Origin: Microbacterium binotii
GTDB lineage: Bacteria > Actinomycetota > Actinomycetes > Actinomycetales > Microbacteriaceae
Length of the DNA: 64,000 nt
Direction of reading: 5' to 3'
Assembly: GCF_021398715.1 (NCBI RefSeq)
Contig: NZ_CP090347.1
Coordinates: forward strand, 2,852,001 to 2,916,000
Shown: piece after piece, positions 18,544 to 27,492 of the stretch
Layout: every line of letters starts with the position of its first letter
Position numbering within the stretch: the stretch's first letter is position 1
Program-made: the position numbers and the translations under genes
The notes under the pieces: generated by a model
What the model was told of the DNA's origin: nothing
The model's input: only the letters and a program-made list of their open reading frames with translations
Databases searched by the model: none

Positions 18544-19439
18544 CCATCACCCACGCGCCCGCGCGGCGCCGGACGCGGGTGCCGCACAAGGCGGCGATCG
18601 CGTTCCTGCTGGTGCCGTTCGGCATCCTGTTCACCCTGTTCTACGTCGCGCCGATCCTCTTCGCGATCGTGCAGTCGACACTCGTCGTGCGCCGCGAGGG
18701 TACCTTCGGCAAGGCCGAGCAGGTCTTCGGCGGGTTCGCGCAGTATGTGCTCGTCTTCCAGAACGAGGCGTTCTGGGGCTCGGTCGGGCGGATGCTGCTG
18801 TTCGGCGTCGTGCAGGTGCCCGTCATGCTCGGCCTCGCACTGCTGTTTGCGCTGCTGCTGGACTCGCCGCTGGTCAAGGGCAAGCGCTTCTTCCGCCTCG
18901 CCTTCTTCGTGCCGTACGCGGTACCCGGTGTCATCGCCGCCATCATGTGGGGCTCGCTGTTCTCGCCAAACCTGTCGCCGTTCACGGCCCTGACGAAGAA
19001 CGTCGACTTCCTCGGCGCCGACCTCGTGCTGTGGTCGATCGCGAACGTCGTGACCTGGGTCTACGTCGGCTACAACATGCTGATCATCTACTCGTCGCTG
19101 CTCTCCATCCCGACGGAGATCTACGAGGCGGCGCGCTTGGACGGGGCGGGGCAGTTCCGCATCGCCTGGTCGATCAAGATCCCCCTCGTGCGGCCGGCGA
19201 TCGTGATGACCGCCATCTTCTCGATCATCGGCACGCTGCAACTACTGGCGGAGCCGCAGGTGTTCCGCTCCTTCAGCTCGGCGGTGACCAGCACCTACAC
19301 CCCGAACATGACGGTCTACGCGACCGCATCCATCCCCAACCCGAACCTCGCGGCCGCGTTCTCGGTCGTGCTGGCCGTGACCACGTTCGTGCTCTCGTTC
19401 GGATTCATGAAGTACATGCAGCGGAAGGGCAACGCATGA
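18540..19439 (+). CDS. sugar ABC transporter permease 1 of importer 2
   Basis: 299 residues, six predicted helices, EAA loop EAARLDGAGQFRIAW. The start is GTG at 18540, overlapping the GH42 stop; the frame is open further upstream but only as a shadow of GH42. It is the MalF-type half of a second oligosaccharide importer, parallel in order to importer 1 (permease, permease, lipoprotein). No cognate ATPase is encoded here either. Confidence 0.93.
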   Translation: MTITHAPARRRTRVPHKAAIAFLLVPFGILFTLFYVAPILFAIVQSTLVVRREGTFGKAEQVFGGFAQYVLVFQNEAFWGSVGRMLLFGVVQVPVMLGLALLFALLLDSPLVKGKRFFRLAFFVPYAVPGVIAAIMWGSLFSPNLSPFTALTKNVDFLGADLVLWSIANVVTWVYVGYNMLIIYSSLLSIPTEIYEAARLDGAGQFRIAWSIKIPLVRPAIVMTAIFSIIGTLQLLAEPQVFRSFSSAVTSTYTPNMTVYATASIPNPNLAAAFSVVLAVTTFVLSFGFMKYMQRKGNA

Positions 19440-20323
19440 GCGCCACCGTCGCCACCCGCCGGGGCACCGGCGCCACCCGTCGCGTGCGCGAGCCCCTGGT
19501 CTCGCGCGGTTCGGCGATGCTCATCATGGCCGTGTTCACGGTCTACTTCCTGCTGCCGCTGTGGTGGCTGCTGGTCGCGTCCAGCAAGGACACCGGCGAC
19601 ATCCTCACGACGAACCCGCTGTGGTTCGCCGACTTCCGGCTGTTCGCGAACATCGGCGACCTGTTCGCCTACCGCGACGGCATCTACCTGCGCTGGCTCG
19701 GCAACTCGCTGCTGTACGCCGGCCTCGGCGGTGCGATCGCGACGCTGCTGGCGGCGATGGCGGGCTACGCCCTCGCGAAGTACCGCTTCCCGGGGCGCGA
19801 GTTCCTCTTCAACGTCGTGCTCGGCGGTGTGCTCGTGCCCGCCACGGCCCTCGCTCTGCCGCTGTTCCTGATCTTCAGCCAGGTGCAGCTGACGAACACG
19901 TTCTGGGCGGTGTTCCTCCCCTCGCTCGTGAGCCCGTTCGGCGTCTACCTCGCGCGCATCTTCGCCGCATCCTCCGTGCCCGACGAGCTGCTGGAGGCCG
20001 CGCGCCTGGACGGCTCGGGTGAGATCCGCACCTTCTTCACCGTGAGCATGCGACTGATGACGCCGGCGCTCGTGACGATGTTCCTCTTCCAGTTCGTCGC
20101 CATCTGGAACAACTTCTTCCTGCCGCTGATCATGCTGCGAAGTGAAGAGCTCTTCCCGGTGGTCTACGGCCTGTTCGGGTGGAACAACCAGCTGAATCAG
20201 CTGCCCGAACTGCGCGGGCTCGTCCTCATCGGCGCTCTGCTGTCGGTGATCCCCCTGATCGTCACGTTCCTGCTGCTGCAGCGCTTCTGGCGCGGCGGCC
20301 TGGGAGCGGGCGCCATCAAGTGA
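19436..20323 (+). CDS. sugar ABC transporter permease 2 of importer 2
   Basis: 295 residues, MalG type, with EAA loop EAARLDGSGEIRTFF. ATG at 19436 overlaps the previous stop (ATGA). Long stretches match permease 2 of importer 1 (8173-9051), such as YRDGI-LRWLGNSLLY and the block following LAKY, so the two importers come from one ancestral set. The pair probably differ in oligosaccharide length or linkage preference, since each has its own LacI regulator and its own beta-galactosidase family. Confidence 0.93.
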   Translation: MSATVATRRGTGATRRVREPLVSRGSAMLIMAVFTVYFLLPLWWLLVASSKDTGDILTTNPLWFADFRLFANIGDLFAYRDGIYLRWLGNSLLYAGLGGAIATLLAAMAGYALAKYRFPGREFLFNVVLGGVLVPATALALPLFLIFSQVQLTNTFWAVFLPSLVSPFGVYLARIFAASSVPDELLEAARLDGSGEIRTFFTVSMRLMTPALVTMFLFQFVAIWNNFFLPLIMLRSEELFPVVYGLFGWNNQLNQLPELRGLVLIGALLSVIPLIVTFLLLQRFWRGGLGAGAIK

Positions 20324-20332
20324 ACCCAGACT

Positions 20333-20354
20333 CCGGGCGGAAGGAACCGCCCGG
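20333..20354 (+). terminator. short hairpin before lipoprotein gene 2
   Basis: CCGGGCGG (20333-20340) and CCGCCCGG (20347-20354) form an 8-bp perfect stem with a 6-nt loop, between permease 2 and the lipoprotein gene. In binding-protein operons such stems often protect the downstream high-abundance message; a terminator role is less likely given the short length. Confidence 0.4.
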
Positions 20355-20406
20355 CCCTCGTCCGACGGAAAGGCCCGAAGGACGCACCACCAAGAAAGGG
20401 ATGGAA

Positions 20407-21729
20407 ATGCAGCACCCCAGAAAGAAGGCGGTCGCAGCCCTCGCGCTGTCGGCGTTCCTGCTCGCCGGCTGTGCCGCGGGCGGCGATCAGGGCAGCGACG
20501 CCGCTGCCGGCGACTGCGCACCGGCCGACGGCCCGGTCACGCTCGAGTTCACCTCCTGGATCCCGGGCATCGAGGATGTCGTGAAGATCTGGAACGACGA
20601 GAACCCCGACATCCAGGTGAAGGTTCAGACCGGCCCCAACGGCAACAGCGGCACCTATCAGAACTTCTTCAACCAGATCGCGGCCGGCAACGCGCCCGAC
20701 CTCGGCCAGATCGAGTACGACGCGCTCCCCAACTTCCTCGTTCAGGATGGCGTCGAGAACATCGCGAACTGCGGCGATGTGAGCTCCGCCAAGGATCAGT
20801 TCGTCGGCTGGGCGTGGAGCCAGGTGGCCCTCGACGGCGGCGTCTACGGCATCCCGCAGGACATCGGTCCGATGGGGCTGTTCTACCGCTCCGACCTGTT
20901 CGCGGCCAACAACATCCCCGTGCCGACGACCTGGGACGAGTACAAGGAGGCTGCGAAGAAGATCCGCGCGCTCGGCGGCTACATCACGAACTTCTCGCAG
21001 TCCGACATCAACCAGTTCGCAGGCTTCGTCTGGCAGGCCGGCGGACAGTGGTTCGACAACGGTTCCGACGGCTGGAAGGTCTCGCTGACCGACGACGCCT
21101 CGACCAAGGTCGCCGACTACTGGCAGGACCTCATCAAGGAGGACCTCGTCAGCACCTACCCCGCGTGGACCGACGAGTGGAACAACGCCTACAACTCGAG
21201 CCAGGTCTGGACGTGGAACTCGGCCGTCTGGGGCGCGAACTCGATCTCCAGCGGCGCACCCGACACGTCCGGCAAGTGGTCGGTCGCGCAGATGCCGCAG
21301 TGGAAGGCGGGCGACGCGGTCTCCGGCAACTGGGGCGGCTCCTCGATCGCTGTACTCAAGGGCAGCAAGCACCCTTACGAGGCATCGAAGTTCGCGCTGT
21401 GGCTGAACACCTCGGATGAGGCGCTGACCGCGCTGAACAAGGCCGCCAACATCTACCCCGCGACCACCGAGGGCCTGAAGCTCCCGTCGCTGGCCGAGGG
21501 CGTCGACTTCTACGGCGGACAGAAGATCTACGACGTGTTCGCGCAGGCGGCCACCGAGGTCACCCCCGACTTCGTGTGGGGCCCGACGATGACGCAGACC
21601 TACGCCGACGTCTCCGACGGCTTCAAGGCCGCGGTGTCCGGTTCGGGAACGCTCGCCGACGCACTGAAGAAGGGTCAGGACGCGACCATCAAGACGCTCG
21701 AGTCGCAGTCGATCCCGGTTCAGAAGTAG
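20407..21729 (+). CDS. sugar-binding lipoprotein of importer 2
   Basis: 440 residues. Signal MQHPRKKAVAALALSAFLLAGC has lipobox LAGC, so C22 is lipidated. An extracellular solute-binding protein family 1 fold follows (VTLEFTSWIPGIEDVVKIWN). ATG at 20407 is preferred over ATG at 20401 because AAAGG ends only one base before 20401 but seven before 20407. It ends the GH42-importer 2 operon and is followed by a strong convergent terminator. Confidence 0.93.
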   Translation: MQHPRKKAVAALALSAFLLAGCAAGGDQGSDAAAGDCAPADGPVTLEFTSWIPGIEDVVKIWNDENPDIQVKVQTGPNGNSGTYQNFFNQIAAGNAPDLGQIEYDALPNFLVQDGVENIANCGDVSSAKDQFVGWAWSQVALDGGVYGIPQDIGPMGLFYRSDLFAANNIPVPTTWDEYKEAAKKIRALGGYITNFSQSDINQFAGFVWQAGGQWFDNGSDGWKVSLTDDASTKVADYWQDLIKEDLVSTYPAWTDEWNNAYNSSQVWTWNSAVWGANSISSGAPDTSGKWSVAQMPQWKAGDAVSGNWGGSSIAVLKGSKHPYEASKFALWLNTSDEALTALNKAANIYPATTEGLKLPSLAEGVDFYGGQKIYDVFAQAATEVTPDFVWGPTMTQTYADVSDGFKAAVSGSGTLADALKKGQDATIKTLESQSIPVQK

Positions 21730-21738
21730 CACCGGCCG

Positions 21739-21774
21739 TGATGCCCCGGGATGCCAGCGCGTCCCGGGGCATCA
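21739..21774. terminator. bidirectional terminator, importer 2 / lacI
   Basis: A perfect 13-bp stem TGATGCCCCGGGA (21739-21751) with its complement at 21762-21774, 10-nt loop, lies between the convergent lipoprotein gene and the third LacI gene. It serves both strands. Confidence 0.75.
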
Positions 21775-21791
21775 TGCATTCCCGGTACGCC

Positions 21792-22760
21792 TCAGGCACT
21801 GTCGCGGACGACGAGCGTCGCGCCGATCTCCTGCGCGGATGCGGGCTCGTCGGTCTCGATCATGCGCACGAGCACCTCGACGGCACGAGAGCCCAGCGCG
21901 TCGAAGTCCTGCCGCACGGTCGTCAACGGCGGACGGTACTCGCTCGCATCGACGATGTCGTCGAAGCCCACGACCGCGACGTCCTCGGGCACGCGTCTGC
22001 CCGCGTCGGCCAGAGCCCGCAGCAGACCGAGGGCCATCTGGTCGTTCGCGACGAAGACGGCGGATGCGGCGGCGAAGGCCGCGCCGCGCTCGTAGCCCGA
22101 GCGGGAGGTCCAGTCGCCGCGCTCCGGCTCTGGCGCGTCGATGCCCGCTTCGGCGAGCTCCTCGCGCCAGCCACGCTCGCGCTCGGAGGCAGCGAAAGAC
22201 GTCACCGGACCGGCCAGGTGATGCACCGTGCGATGACCGGCGTCCAGCAGGTGCCGCGTCGCGAGACGGGCACCGCCCGCGTGATCGGTCTGCACGATCG
22301 TGAAGCGGTCATCGGGCGGCGAGTCGACGACGACCAGACGGAGCCCCGCGGGCGGCTCGGCACCGCGAGCCAGTCGCGTCGCCTCGTTCAGGACGACGGC
22401 GCCGTCGACACCCTGATCACGCAGCTGCGAGAAGGCCTCGGCGATGTCACGGGTGCCGGCGACCGTGACGATCGCGAGCGCGTAGTCCCGCTCGGCAGCG
22501 GCCTCCGCGATCGCCTGCAGCATGCGCGAGTTGCCGACCGAGGCGAGGGTGGACACGACGAGACCGATCGTGCGGGTCTGCCCGGTGCGCAGAGCCCTCG
22601 CCGCGCGGTGCATCCGATAGCCCAGCGCACTCATGGCCGCCTCGACCCTGGCGCGCGTCGCCGGGTCGACGCGCGGGCTCTGATTCACGACGCGGGACAC
22701 GGTCTGAGCGGACACGCCCGCGTGCGCGGCGACATCCGCCATCGATACCCGAACCATCAC
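21792..22760 (-). CDS. LacI-family repressor of the galT-galK unit
   Basis: 322 residues. Helix-turn-helix SMADVAAHAGVSAQTVSRVVN at the N terminus; sensor domain with NDQMALGLLRAL and RPPLTTVRQDFDALGSRAVE. It is a paralogue of the first LacI protein (6092-7135), which shares these phrases. It starts at 22760, or at the second Met three bases later; both lie right behind the operator region. It is divergent from galT, and two related operator-like sequences cover the galT promoter. The most likely inducer is galactose or a galactoside. Confidence 0.88.
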   Translation of the reverse strand: MMVRVSMADVAAHAGVSAQTVSRVVNQSPRVDPATRARVEAAMSALGYRMHRAARALRTGQTRTIGLVVSTLASVGNSRMLQAIAEAAAERDYALAIVTVAGTRDIAEAFSQLRDQGVDGAVVLNEATRLARGAEPPAGLRLVVVDSPPDDRFTIVQTDHAGGARLATRHLLDAGHRTVHHLAGPVTSFAASERERGWREELAEAGIDAPEPERGDWTSRSGYERGAAFAAASAVFVANDQMALGLLRALADAGRRVPEDVAVVGFDDIVDASEYRPPLTTVRQDFDALGSRAVEVLVRMIETDEPASAQEIGATLVVRDSA

Positions 22761-22773
22761 GCCCCCGTCGTCA

Positions 22774-22818
22774 TGTTGACGATATCACGCCCGAAATGTA
22801 GCGTGTTATCGTGAACAC
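22774..22818 (+). promoter_or_regulatory. galT promoter (leaderless) with two LacI operators
   Basis: -35 TTGACG (22776-22781) and -10 TAGCGT (22799-22804) are 17 bp apart, which places the transcription start at about 22811, the first base of the galT GTG. The mRNA would be leaderless, and there is indeed no ribosome binding site. Operator 1, TGTTGACGATATCACG (22774-22789), and operator 2, read on the minus strand TGTTCACGATAACACG (22817-22802), agree at 14 of 16 positions and flank or cover both promoter elements. Confidence 0.65.
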
Positions 22819-23977
22819 ACCTCAGCAGGATGTCGCACTCCTCGGTGCGGGCGTCGTGAAGCGACCCACGCGCCTCGCCGACGGCCGCGAGCTCATCTAC
22901 TACGACGACCCCGACACGACCCTTCCGCCCGAGCGCAGCATCGATGCGCGCGAGCTGGCACCGCGTCCGGAGACCGCGACGATGCGTCTCGATGTGCTGA
23001 CCGGCGATTGGATCTCCATCGCCGCCAACCGCCAGAACCGCGCGTTCCTTCCGCCCGCCGAACTCGACCCGCTCGCCCCGCAGACGCCGACGAACCCGTC
23101 CGAGATCCCATCGCGCTACGACGTGGCCGTCTTCGAGAACAAGTCGCCCTCGTTCGGCCCGGCCCTCGCCGCGGAGACCGACGACGCCCCGGCGGCCGTC
23201 GACCCGCCGCAGAGTCTCGCCGACCTGGCCGAGTACGGACTCGGCCGCACCCGCACGTCCGTCGGACGCACCGAGGTCGTGTGCTTCAGCCCAGAGCACG
23301 CGGGCTCGTTCGGCACCCAGAGCGTCACACGCGCTCGTACCGTGATCGAGGCCTGGGCCGATCGCACGGCTGCGCTGTCGGCGCTGCCCGGCATTCAGCA
23401 GGTCTTCCCGTTCGAGAACCGCGGGCAGGAGATCGGCGTGACCCTGCCGCATCCGCACGGGCAGATCTATGCCTACCCGTACGTCACCCCGCGCACCCAG
23501 CGCCTGCTGGCGGCCCTCGACCGCACCGGCGATGATCTGTTCGATCGCATCCTCGAGATGGAGTCGAAGAGCGAGCGCATGATCCTCCGCGGCGAGCACT
23601 GGAGCGCCTTCGTGCCGTTCGCCGCGCGGTGGCCGCTGGAAGTGCACCTCGTTCCGCACCGCCACGTCGCCGATTTCGCCGAGACGAACGATGCCGAGCG
23701 CGACGAACTGGCACCCCTGTACCTGCGGCTGCTGCGCGGCGTCGATGCGCTCTACGACACCCCGACGCCCTACATCGCGGCCTGGCACCAGGCCCCCGTG
23801 CACACCGGCCGTGCGGGTGCTCGCCTGCACCTCGAACTGACCTCGCCGCGTCGCGCGGCCGACAAGCTGAAGTACCTCGCCGGAAGCGAGGCGGCCATGG
23901 GCGCCTGGATCGGCGACGTTCCGCCCGAGACCGCCGCCGCACGCCTGCGCGAGGCCGTAGAAGGAGTGTCGCTGTGA
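22811..23977 (+). CDS. galT: galactose-1-phosphate uridylyltransferase
   Basis: 388 residues. It transfers UMP from UDP-glucose to galactose-1-phosphate. The catalytic HPH triplet is H214-P215-H216 in TLPHPHGQIYAYPYV; ENRGQEIGVTLPHPHG and the C-terminal HQAPVH...LHLEL metal/His region are also in place. The GTG start coincides with the predicted transcription start, and the sequence just upstream is promoter and operator, so no earlier start is possible. Its stop overlaps the galK GTG by four bases. Confidence 0.95.
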   Translation: MNTPQQDVALLGAGVVKRPTRLADGRELIYYDDPDTTLPPERSIDARELAPRPETATMRLDVLTGDWISIAANRQNRAFLPPAELDPLAPQTPTNPSEIPSRYDVAVFENKSPSFGPALAAETDDAPAAVDPPQSLADLAEYGLGRTRTSVGRTEVVCFSPEHAGSFGTQSVTRARTVIEAWADRTAALSALPGIQQVFPFENRGQEIGVTLPHPHGQIYAYPYVTPRTQRLLAALDRTGDDLFDRILEMESKSERMILRGEHWSAFVPFAARWPLEVHLVPHRHVADFAETNDAERDELAPLYLRLLRGVDALYDTPTPYIAAWHQAPVHTGRAGARLHLELTSPRRAADKLKYLAGSEAAMGAWIGDVPPETAAARLREAVEGVSL

Positions 23978-25161
23978 CCCCGATGGATGCGGCCGCCGCC
24001 GCCCGCGAGCTGTTCGTCGAACTGACCGGCCACGAGCCCATCGGCCACTGGTCGGCACCGGGCCGGGTGAACCTGATCGGCGAGCACACCGACTACAACG
24101 ACGGCTTCGTGCTGCCGTTCGCGATCGAGCACCGCACGCACGTCCAGCTGGGCCTTCGCGAGGACGGCCGCATCCGCGTCGTCTCGACGTTCGACCCGGT
24201 GCCGGTGGAGGTCGCGCTCGACCAGCTCGACGCCCTCTTCCCCGAGGGGCGCAGCGACGTGCCGGAGTGGTCCACGTACCCGCTCGGCGTCGCGTGGGCG
24301 CTGTTGGCGGCGTCGGGCAGGGACGCCGCGAGCGTCACGGGCGTCGACATCGCGATCGCCTCCGACGTGCCGGTGGGGGCAGGGCTCTCCTCCTCCGCCG
24401 CGATCGAGGGAGCGACCGCATCCGCTCTCAACGACGTGTGGGAGCTGGGCCTGGACCGCGTCGCTCTCGCCAAGGTCGGCCGCGTCGCGGAGAACGAGGC
24501 CGTCGGCGCCCCCACCGGGATCATGGACCAGATGGCGTCGATGCTCGGCGAGCAGGATGCGGCGATCTTCCTCGACTGCCGCACCCTCGACACCACGGTC
24601 GTCGACCTCGGTTTCGCGGCCGCGGGTCTCGCGCTGCTGGTCATGGACACGAACGTGAAGCACTCGCACTCGACCGGCGGCTACGGCGAGCGCCGTGCGT
24701 CGTGCGAGCTGGGAGCATCGATCATGGGGGTTCCGGCGCTCCGCGACCTGCGCGTCGAGGACCTCGCCGAAGCTCGGACGAAGACCGACGACGTGACCTT
24801 CCGCCGGATGCGCCACGTCGTGACCGAGGATCAGCGCGTGCTCGACACCGTCCGGACGCTTCGCGAGCAGGGTCCGCGCGCCATCGGCGAGCTTCTCCTC
24901 GCCTCCCACGCCTCCATGCGCGACGACTTCGAGATCTCGGTGCCCGAGCTCGACACCGTGGTCGAGGCGGCCATGGCGGCCGGTGCGATCGGCGCACGCA
25001 TGACCGGCGGCGGCTTCGGCGGCGCGGCCATCGCGCTCATCGACGCGGACCGGGTCGACGCGGTGTCGGATGCGGTGCGCCGCGCCTTCGCCGACGCCGG
25101 GTTCACCGCGCCGACGATCTTCACCGTGACCCCGTCGGCCGGCGCGCACCGCGACGCCTGA
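23974..25161 (+). CDS. galK: galactokinase
   Basis: 395 residues, GHMP kinase family. It phosphorylates galactose at C1 with ATP. The galactokinase signature GRVNLIGEHTDYNDG is at about 30-44, the ATP loop VPVGAGLSSSAA in the middle and GARMTGGGFGGAAIAL near the C terminus. GTG at 23974 (MTPMDAAAA) has AAGGAG 7 bases upstream and overlaps the galT stop; ATG at 23983 is an alternative with worse spacing. It forms the Leloir entry with GalT, GalE and Pgm. Confidence 0.96.
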   Translation: MTPMDAAAAARELFVELTGHEPIGHWSAPGRVNLIGEHTDYNDGFVLPFAIEHRTHVQLGLREDGRIRVVSTFDPVPVEVALDQLDALFPEGRSDVPEWSTYPLGVAWALLAASGRDAASVTGVDIAIASDVPVGAGLSSSAAIEGATASALNDVWELGLDRVALAKVGRVAENEAVGAPTGIMDQMASMLGEQDAAIFLDCRTLDTTVVDLGFAAAGLALLVMDTNVKHSHSTGGYGERRASCELGASIMGVPALRDLRVEDLAEARTKTDDVTFRRMRHVVTEDQRVLDTVRTLREQGPRAIGELLLASHASMRDDFEISVPELDTVVEAAMAAGAIGARMTGGGFGGAAIALIDADRVDAVSDAVRRAFADAGFTAPTIFTVTPSAGAHRDA

Positions 25162-25200
25162 CCGGGCGCGACGACCCACCATCCGCGCGAAGGAGCATCG

Positions 25201-27390
25201 ATGCACCGCGACGACGACACCACGGCACACCTGCGCGCCGCGGGTGTGAGCCTGCTGATCGAGCTCACCGACCCGGTTCCCCGCATCCTGCACTGGGGAG
25301 CGGATCTCGGCGATGCCACCGATCTCGGCGCGGGCATGCGCCTCACGGGTGCTCCCGCCGTGCTGAACAACGCGCCGGATGCGGCCCGCACGTTCACGAT
25401 CTGGCCGACCGAGCGCGACGGCTGGTCGGGGACCCCCGCACAGGCGGGCCACGCAGCCGGTGCGGCCACGACGCCTCGCCCGCGCCTCGTCGATGTCCGG
25501 GTGTCGCACGACGAGGCGGGGGGCGGCCGGGTCCGCATCCTGATGCGCGATGAGGTGACCGGCCTGGACGGCGAGGCGACATACGCCCTCGACCGTTTCG
25601 GCGTGCTGAGCGTCGCGCTCTCCCTCACGCGTCCGGCCGAGGGCGGCGCCGACGCACCCTACGACGTGGAGGCGCTGCGCGCCCTCATGCCGGTACCCGC
25701 CCGCGCGAGCGAGGTGCTCGACTTCTCCGGCAAATGGGTGCGCGAACGCTCGCCGCAGCGTGGCGCGCTGCGCGACGGCAGCCACGTGCGGCGCGCGCGG
25801 CGGGGCAAGCCGGGGCACGATTCACCGTTCCTGCTCGCGTTGGGAACGCCGGGCTTCGGTTTCGGGCATGGAGAAGTCTTCAGCGCGCACCTCGCCTTCT
25901 CGGGCGACGCCGAGTACCTCGCGGAGAGGCTGCCGGAGAGCGCGGGGGCGCTGCGCTCGGTCATCGGCGTCGGCGAACTGCTCCGTGCCGGCGAGATCCG
26001 TCTCGCGCCCGGCGAGCGCTACGACGCTCCGCTCGCGATCTTCACCTGGTCGGATGCGGGCCTCGACGGTCTCTCGGATCGCCTGCACCGGCGTCTGCGC
26101 GCACGGGGGACGCATCCCGCATCGCCGCGCCCGCTGACGCTCAACACCTGGGAGGCGGTCTACTTCGACCACGATCTGTCGCGTCTGTCGGCGCTCGTCG
26201 AGCGCGCCGCCGAGGTGGGCGTCGAACGCCTCGTGCTCGACGACGGCTGGTTCCGCCACCGCCGATCCGATCGTGCCGGTCTCGGCGACTGGTACGTCGA
26301 CGAGGGCGTGTGGCCCGAGGGACTCAGCCCCCTGGTGGAGCAGGTGCGTGCGGCGGGCATGCAGTTCGGCCTGTGGTTCGAGCCGGAGATGATCAGTCCG
26401 GACTCGGACCTCGCGCGTGAGCATCCGGAGTGGATCCTCGCGCCCGCCGAGGGTCTCGGCGGCACGTCCCGGCACCAGCAGGTGCTCGACATCGCCAGAC
26501 CCGAGGCGTGGAACCACCTGCTGGAGCGCATCAGCTCGCTCGTCGCGGCGTACGACATCGACTACCTGAAGTGGGATCACAATCGCGACCTGCTCGAGGC
26601 CGTCGCACACCGCGGCGACGGCGACCGACCCGCGGTCCACAGGCAGACCCTCGCGCTGTACCGGCTGCTCGACGAGCTGCGACGCCGGCATCCCGGTCTC
26701 GAGATCGAGACGTGTTCCGCGGGCGGCGGGCGCGTGGATCTCGGCATCCTGGAGCGCACCGACCGCGTGTGGGCCTCCGACTGCAACGACCCCGTCGAGC
26801 GCTCCCAGATCGAACGCTGGACCCGACTGATCGTGCCGCCCGAGCTGATCGGCTCCCACCTGGGCGATGCCGAGGCGCACACGACCTCCCGCGTCACCGA
26901 CCTGTCGTTCCGCTTCCTCACGGCCCTCACCGCGCACGCGGGCATCGAGGCGGACCTGACGCGCCAGGACGACGCGCAGCTGGCGGCGACCCGCGCCTGG
27001 GCCGACCTCTACCGGGAACTGCGCCCTCTGGTGCACAGCGGCCGCGTCGTCAATGCGGACCTCGTCGACGACGCGACGCAGCTCACGGGAATCATCGCGC
27101 AGGACGGGTCGCGCGCGCTCTTCACCTGGGCACGGCTGGCGAGCTCCGCCGACGGCCAGGTCGGCCGCATCCCGTTCCCGGGACTCGATGCGAAGGCGCG
27201 TTACGGCGTCCGCATCCGCACCGAGATCGGGCAGGCGAAGCGCCGCGACGTCACACCCCCGGAGTGGATCAGCCGCGCCCTGGAAGAAGAGGTCGTGCTG
27301 CCCGGAGCGGTCCTGGCGACGGCGGGCGTCCCGCTGCCGACGCTCGACCCGCAGCAGGCGATGCTCTTCGACGTGCGACGCCTCGACTGA
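25201..27390 (+). CDS. GH36 alpha-galactosidase
   Basis: 729 residues with the three-domain GH36 layout: N-terminal beta-sandwich (about 1-300), catalytic barrel (about 310-650) and C-terminal beta domain. Nucleophile D459 is in YLKWDHNRD; the acid/base motif SDxxD (D527, D530) is in ASDCNDPVERSQIE; CSAGGGR is conserved just before. It hydrolyses terminal alpha-galactose as in raffinose, stachyose and melibiose, delivering galactose to GalK encoded 40 bases upstream. No signal peptide. ATG at 25201 follows GAAGGAG. It ends the third operon of the locus and a long terminator follows. Confidence 0.94.
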   Translation: MHRDDDTTAHLRAAGVSLLIELTDPVPRILHWGADLGDATDLGAGMRLTGAPAVLNNAPDAARTFTIWPTERDGWSGTPAQAGHAAGAATTPRPRLVDVRVSHDEAGGGRVRILMRDEVTGLDGEATYALDRFGVLSVALSLTRPAEGGADAPYDVEALRALMPVPARASEVLDFSGKWVRERSPQRGALRDGSHVRRARRGKPGHDSPFLLALGTPGFGFGHGEVFSAHLAFSGDAEYLAERLPESAGALRSVIGVGELLRAGEIRLAPGERYDAPLAIFTWSDAGLDGLSDRLHRRLRARGTHPASPRPLTLNTWEAVYFDHDLSRLSALVERAAEVGVERLVLDDGWFRHRRSDRAGLGDWYVDEGVWPEGLSPLVEQVRAAGMQFGLWFEPEMISPDSDLAREHPEWILAPAEGLGGTSRHQQVLDIARPEAWNHLLERISSLVAAYDIDYLKWDHNRDLLEAVAHRGDGDRPAVHRQTLALYRLLDELRRRHPGLEIETCSAGGGRVDLGILERTDRVWASDCNDPVERSQIERWTRLIVPPELIGSHLGDAEAHTTSRVTDLSFRFLTALTAHAGIEADLTRQDDAQLAATRAWADLYRELRPLVHSGRVVNADLVDDATQLTGIIAQDGSRALFTWARLASSADGQVGRIPFPGLDAKARYGVRIRTEIGQAKRRDVTPPEWISRALEEEVVLPGAVLATAGVPLPTLDPQQAMLFDVRRLD

Positions 27391-27406
27391 ACGCGCCGCC
27401 CCGAAG

Positions 27407-27474
27407 CGGAGGGGATGCGGTGAGCGGAGCGCGCCTCGAGGGATGCACGCGCTCCGCTCACCGGATCCCCTCCG
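27407..27474. terminator. 27-bp stem bidirectional terminator
   Basis: Arms at 27407-27433 and 27448-27474 pair over 27 bases with one mismatch, 14-nt loop, between the convergent GH36 and GH3 genes. It marks the right end of the galactan/galactose locus. Confidence 0.8.
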
Positions 27475-27492
27475 CCCACGGCATCCTGAGCC

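Noticed and set aside
18540..20323. An ATPase gene for importers 1 and 2
   Set aside because: I looked for Walker A and LSGG motifs through 6-28 kb on both strands and saw none. The only ABC ATPase in the window belongs to the NitT-type system at 48 kb.
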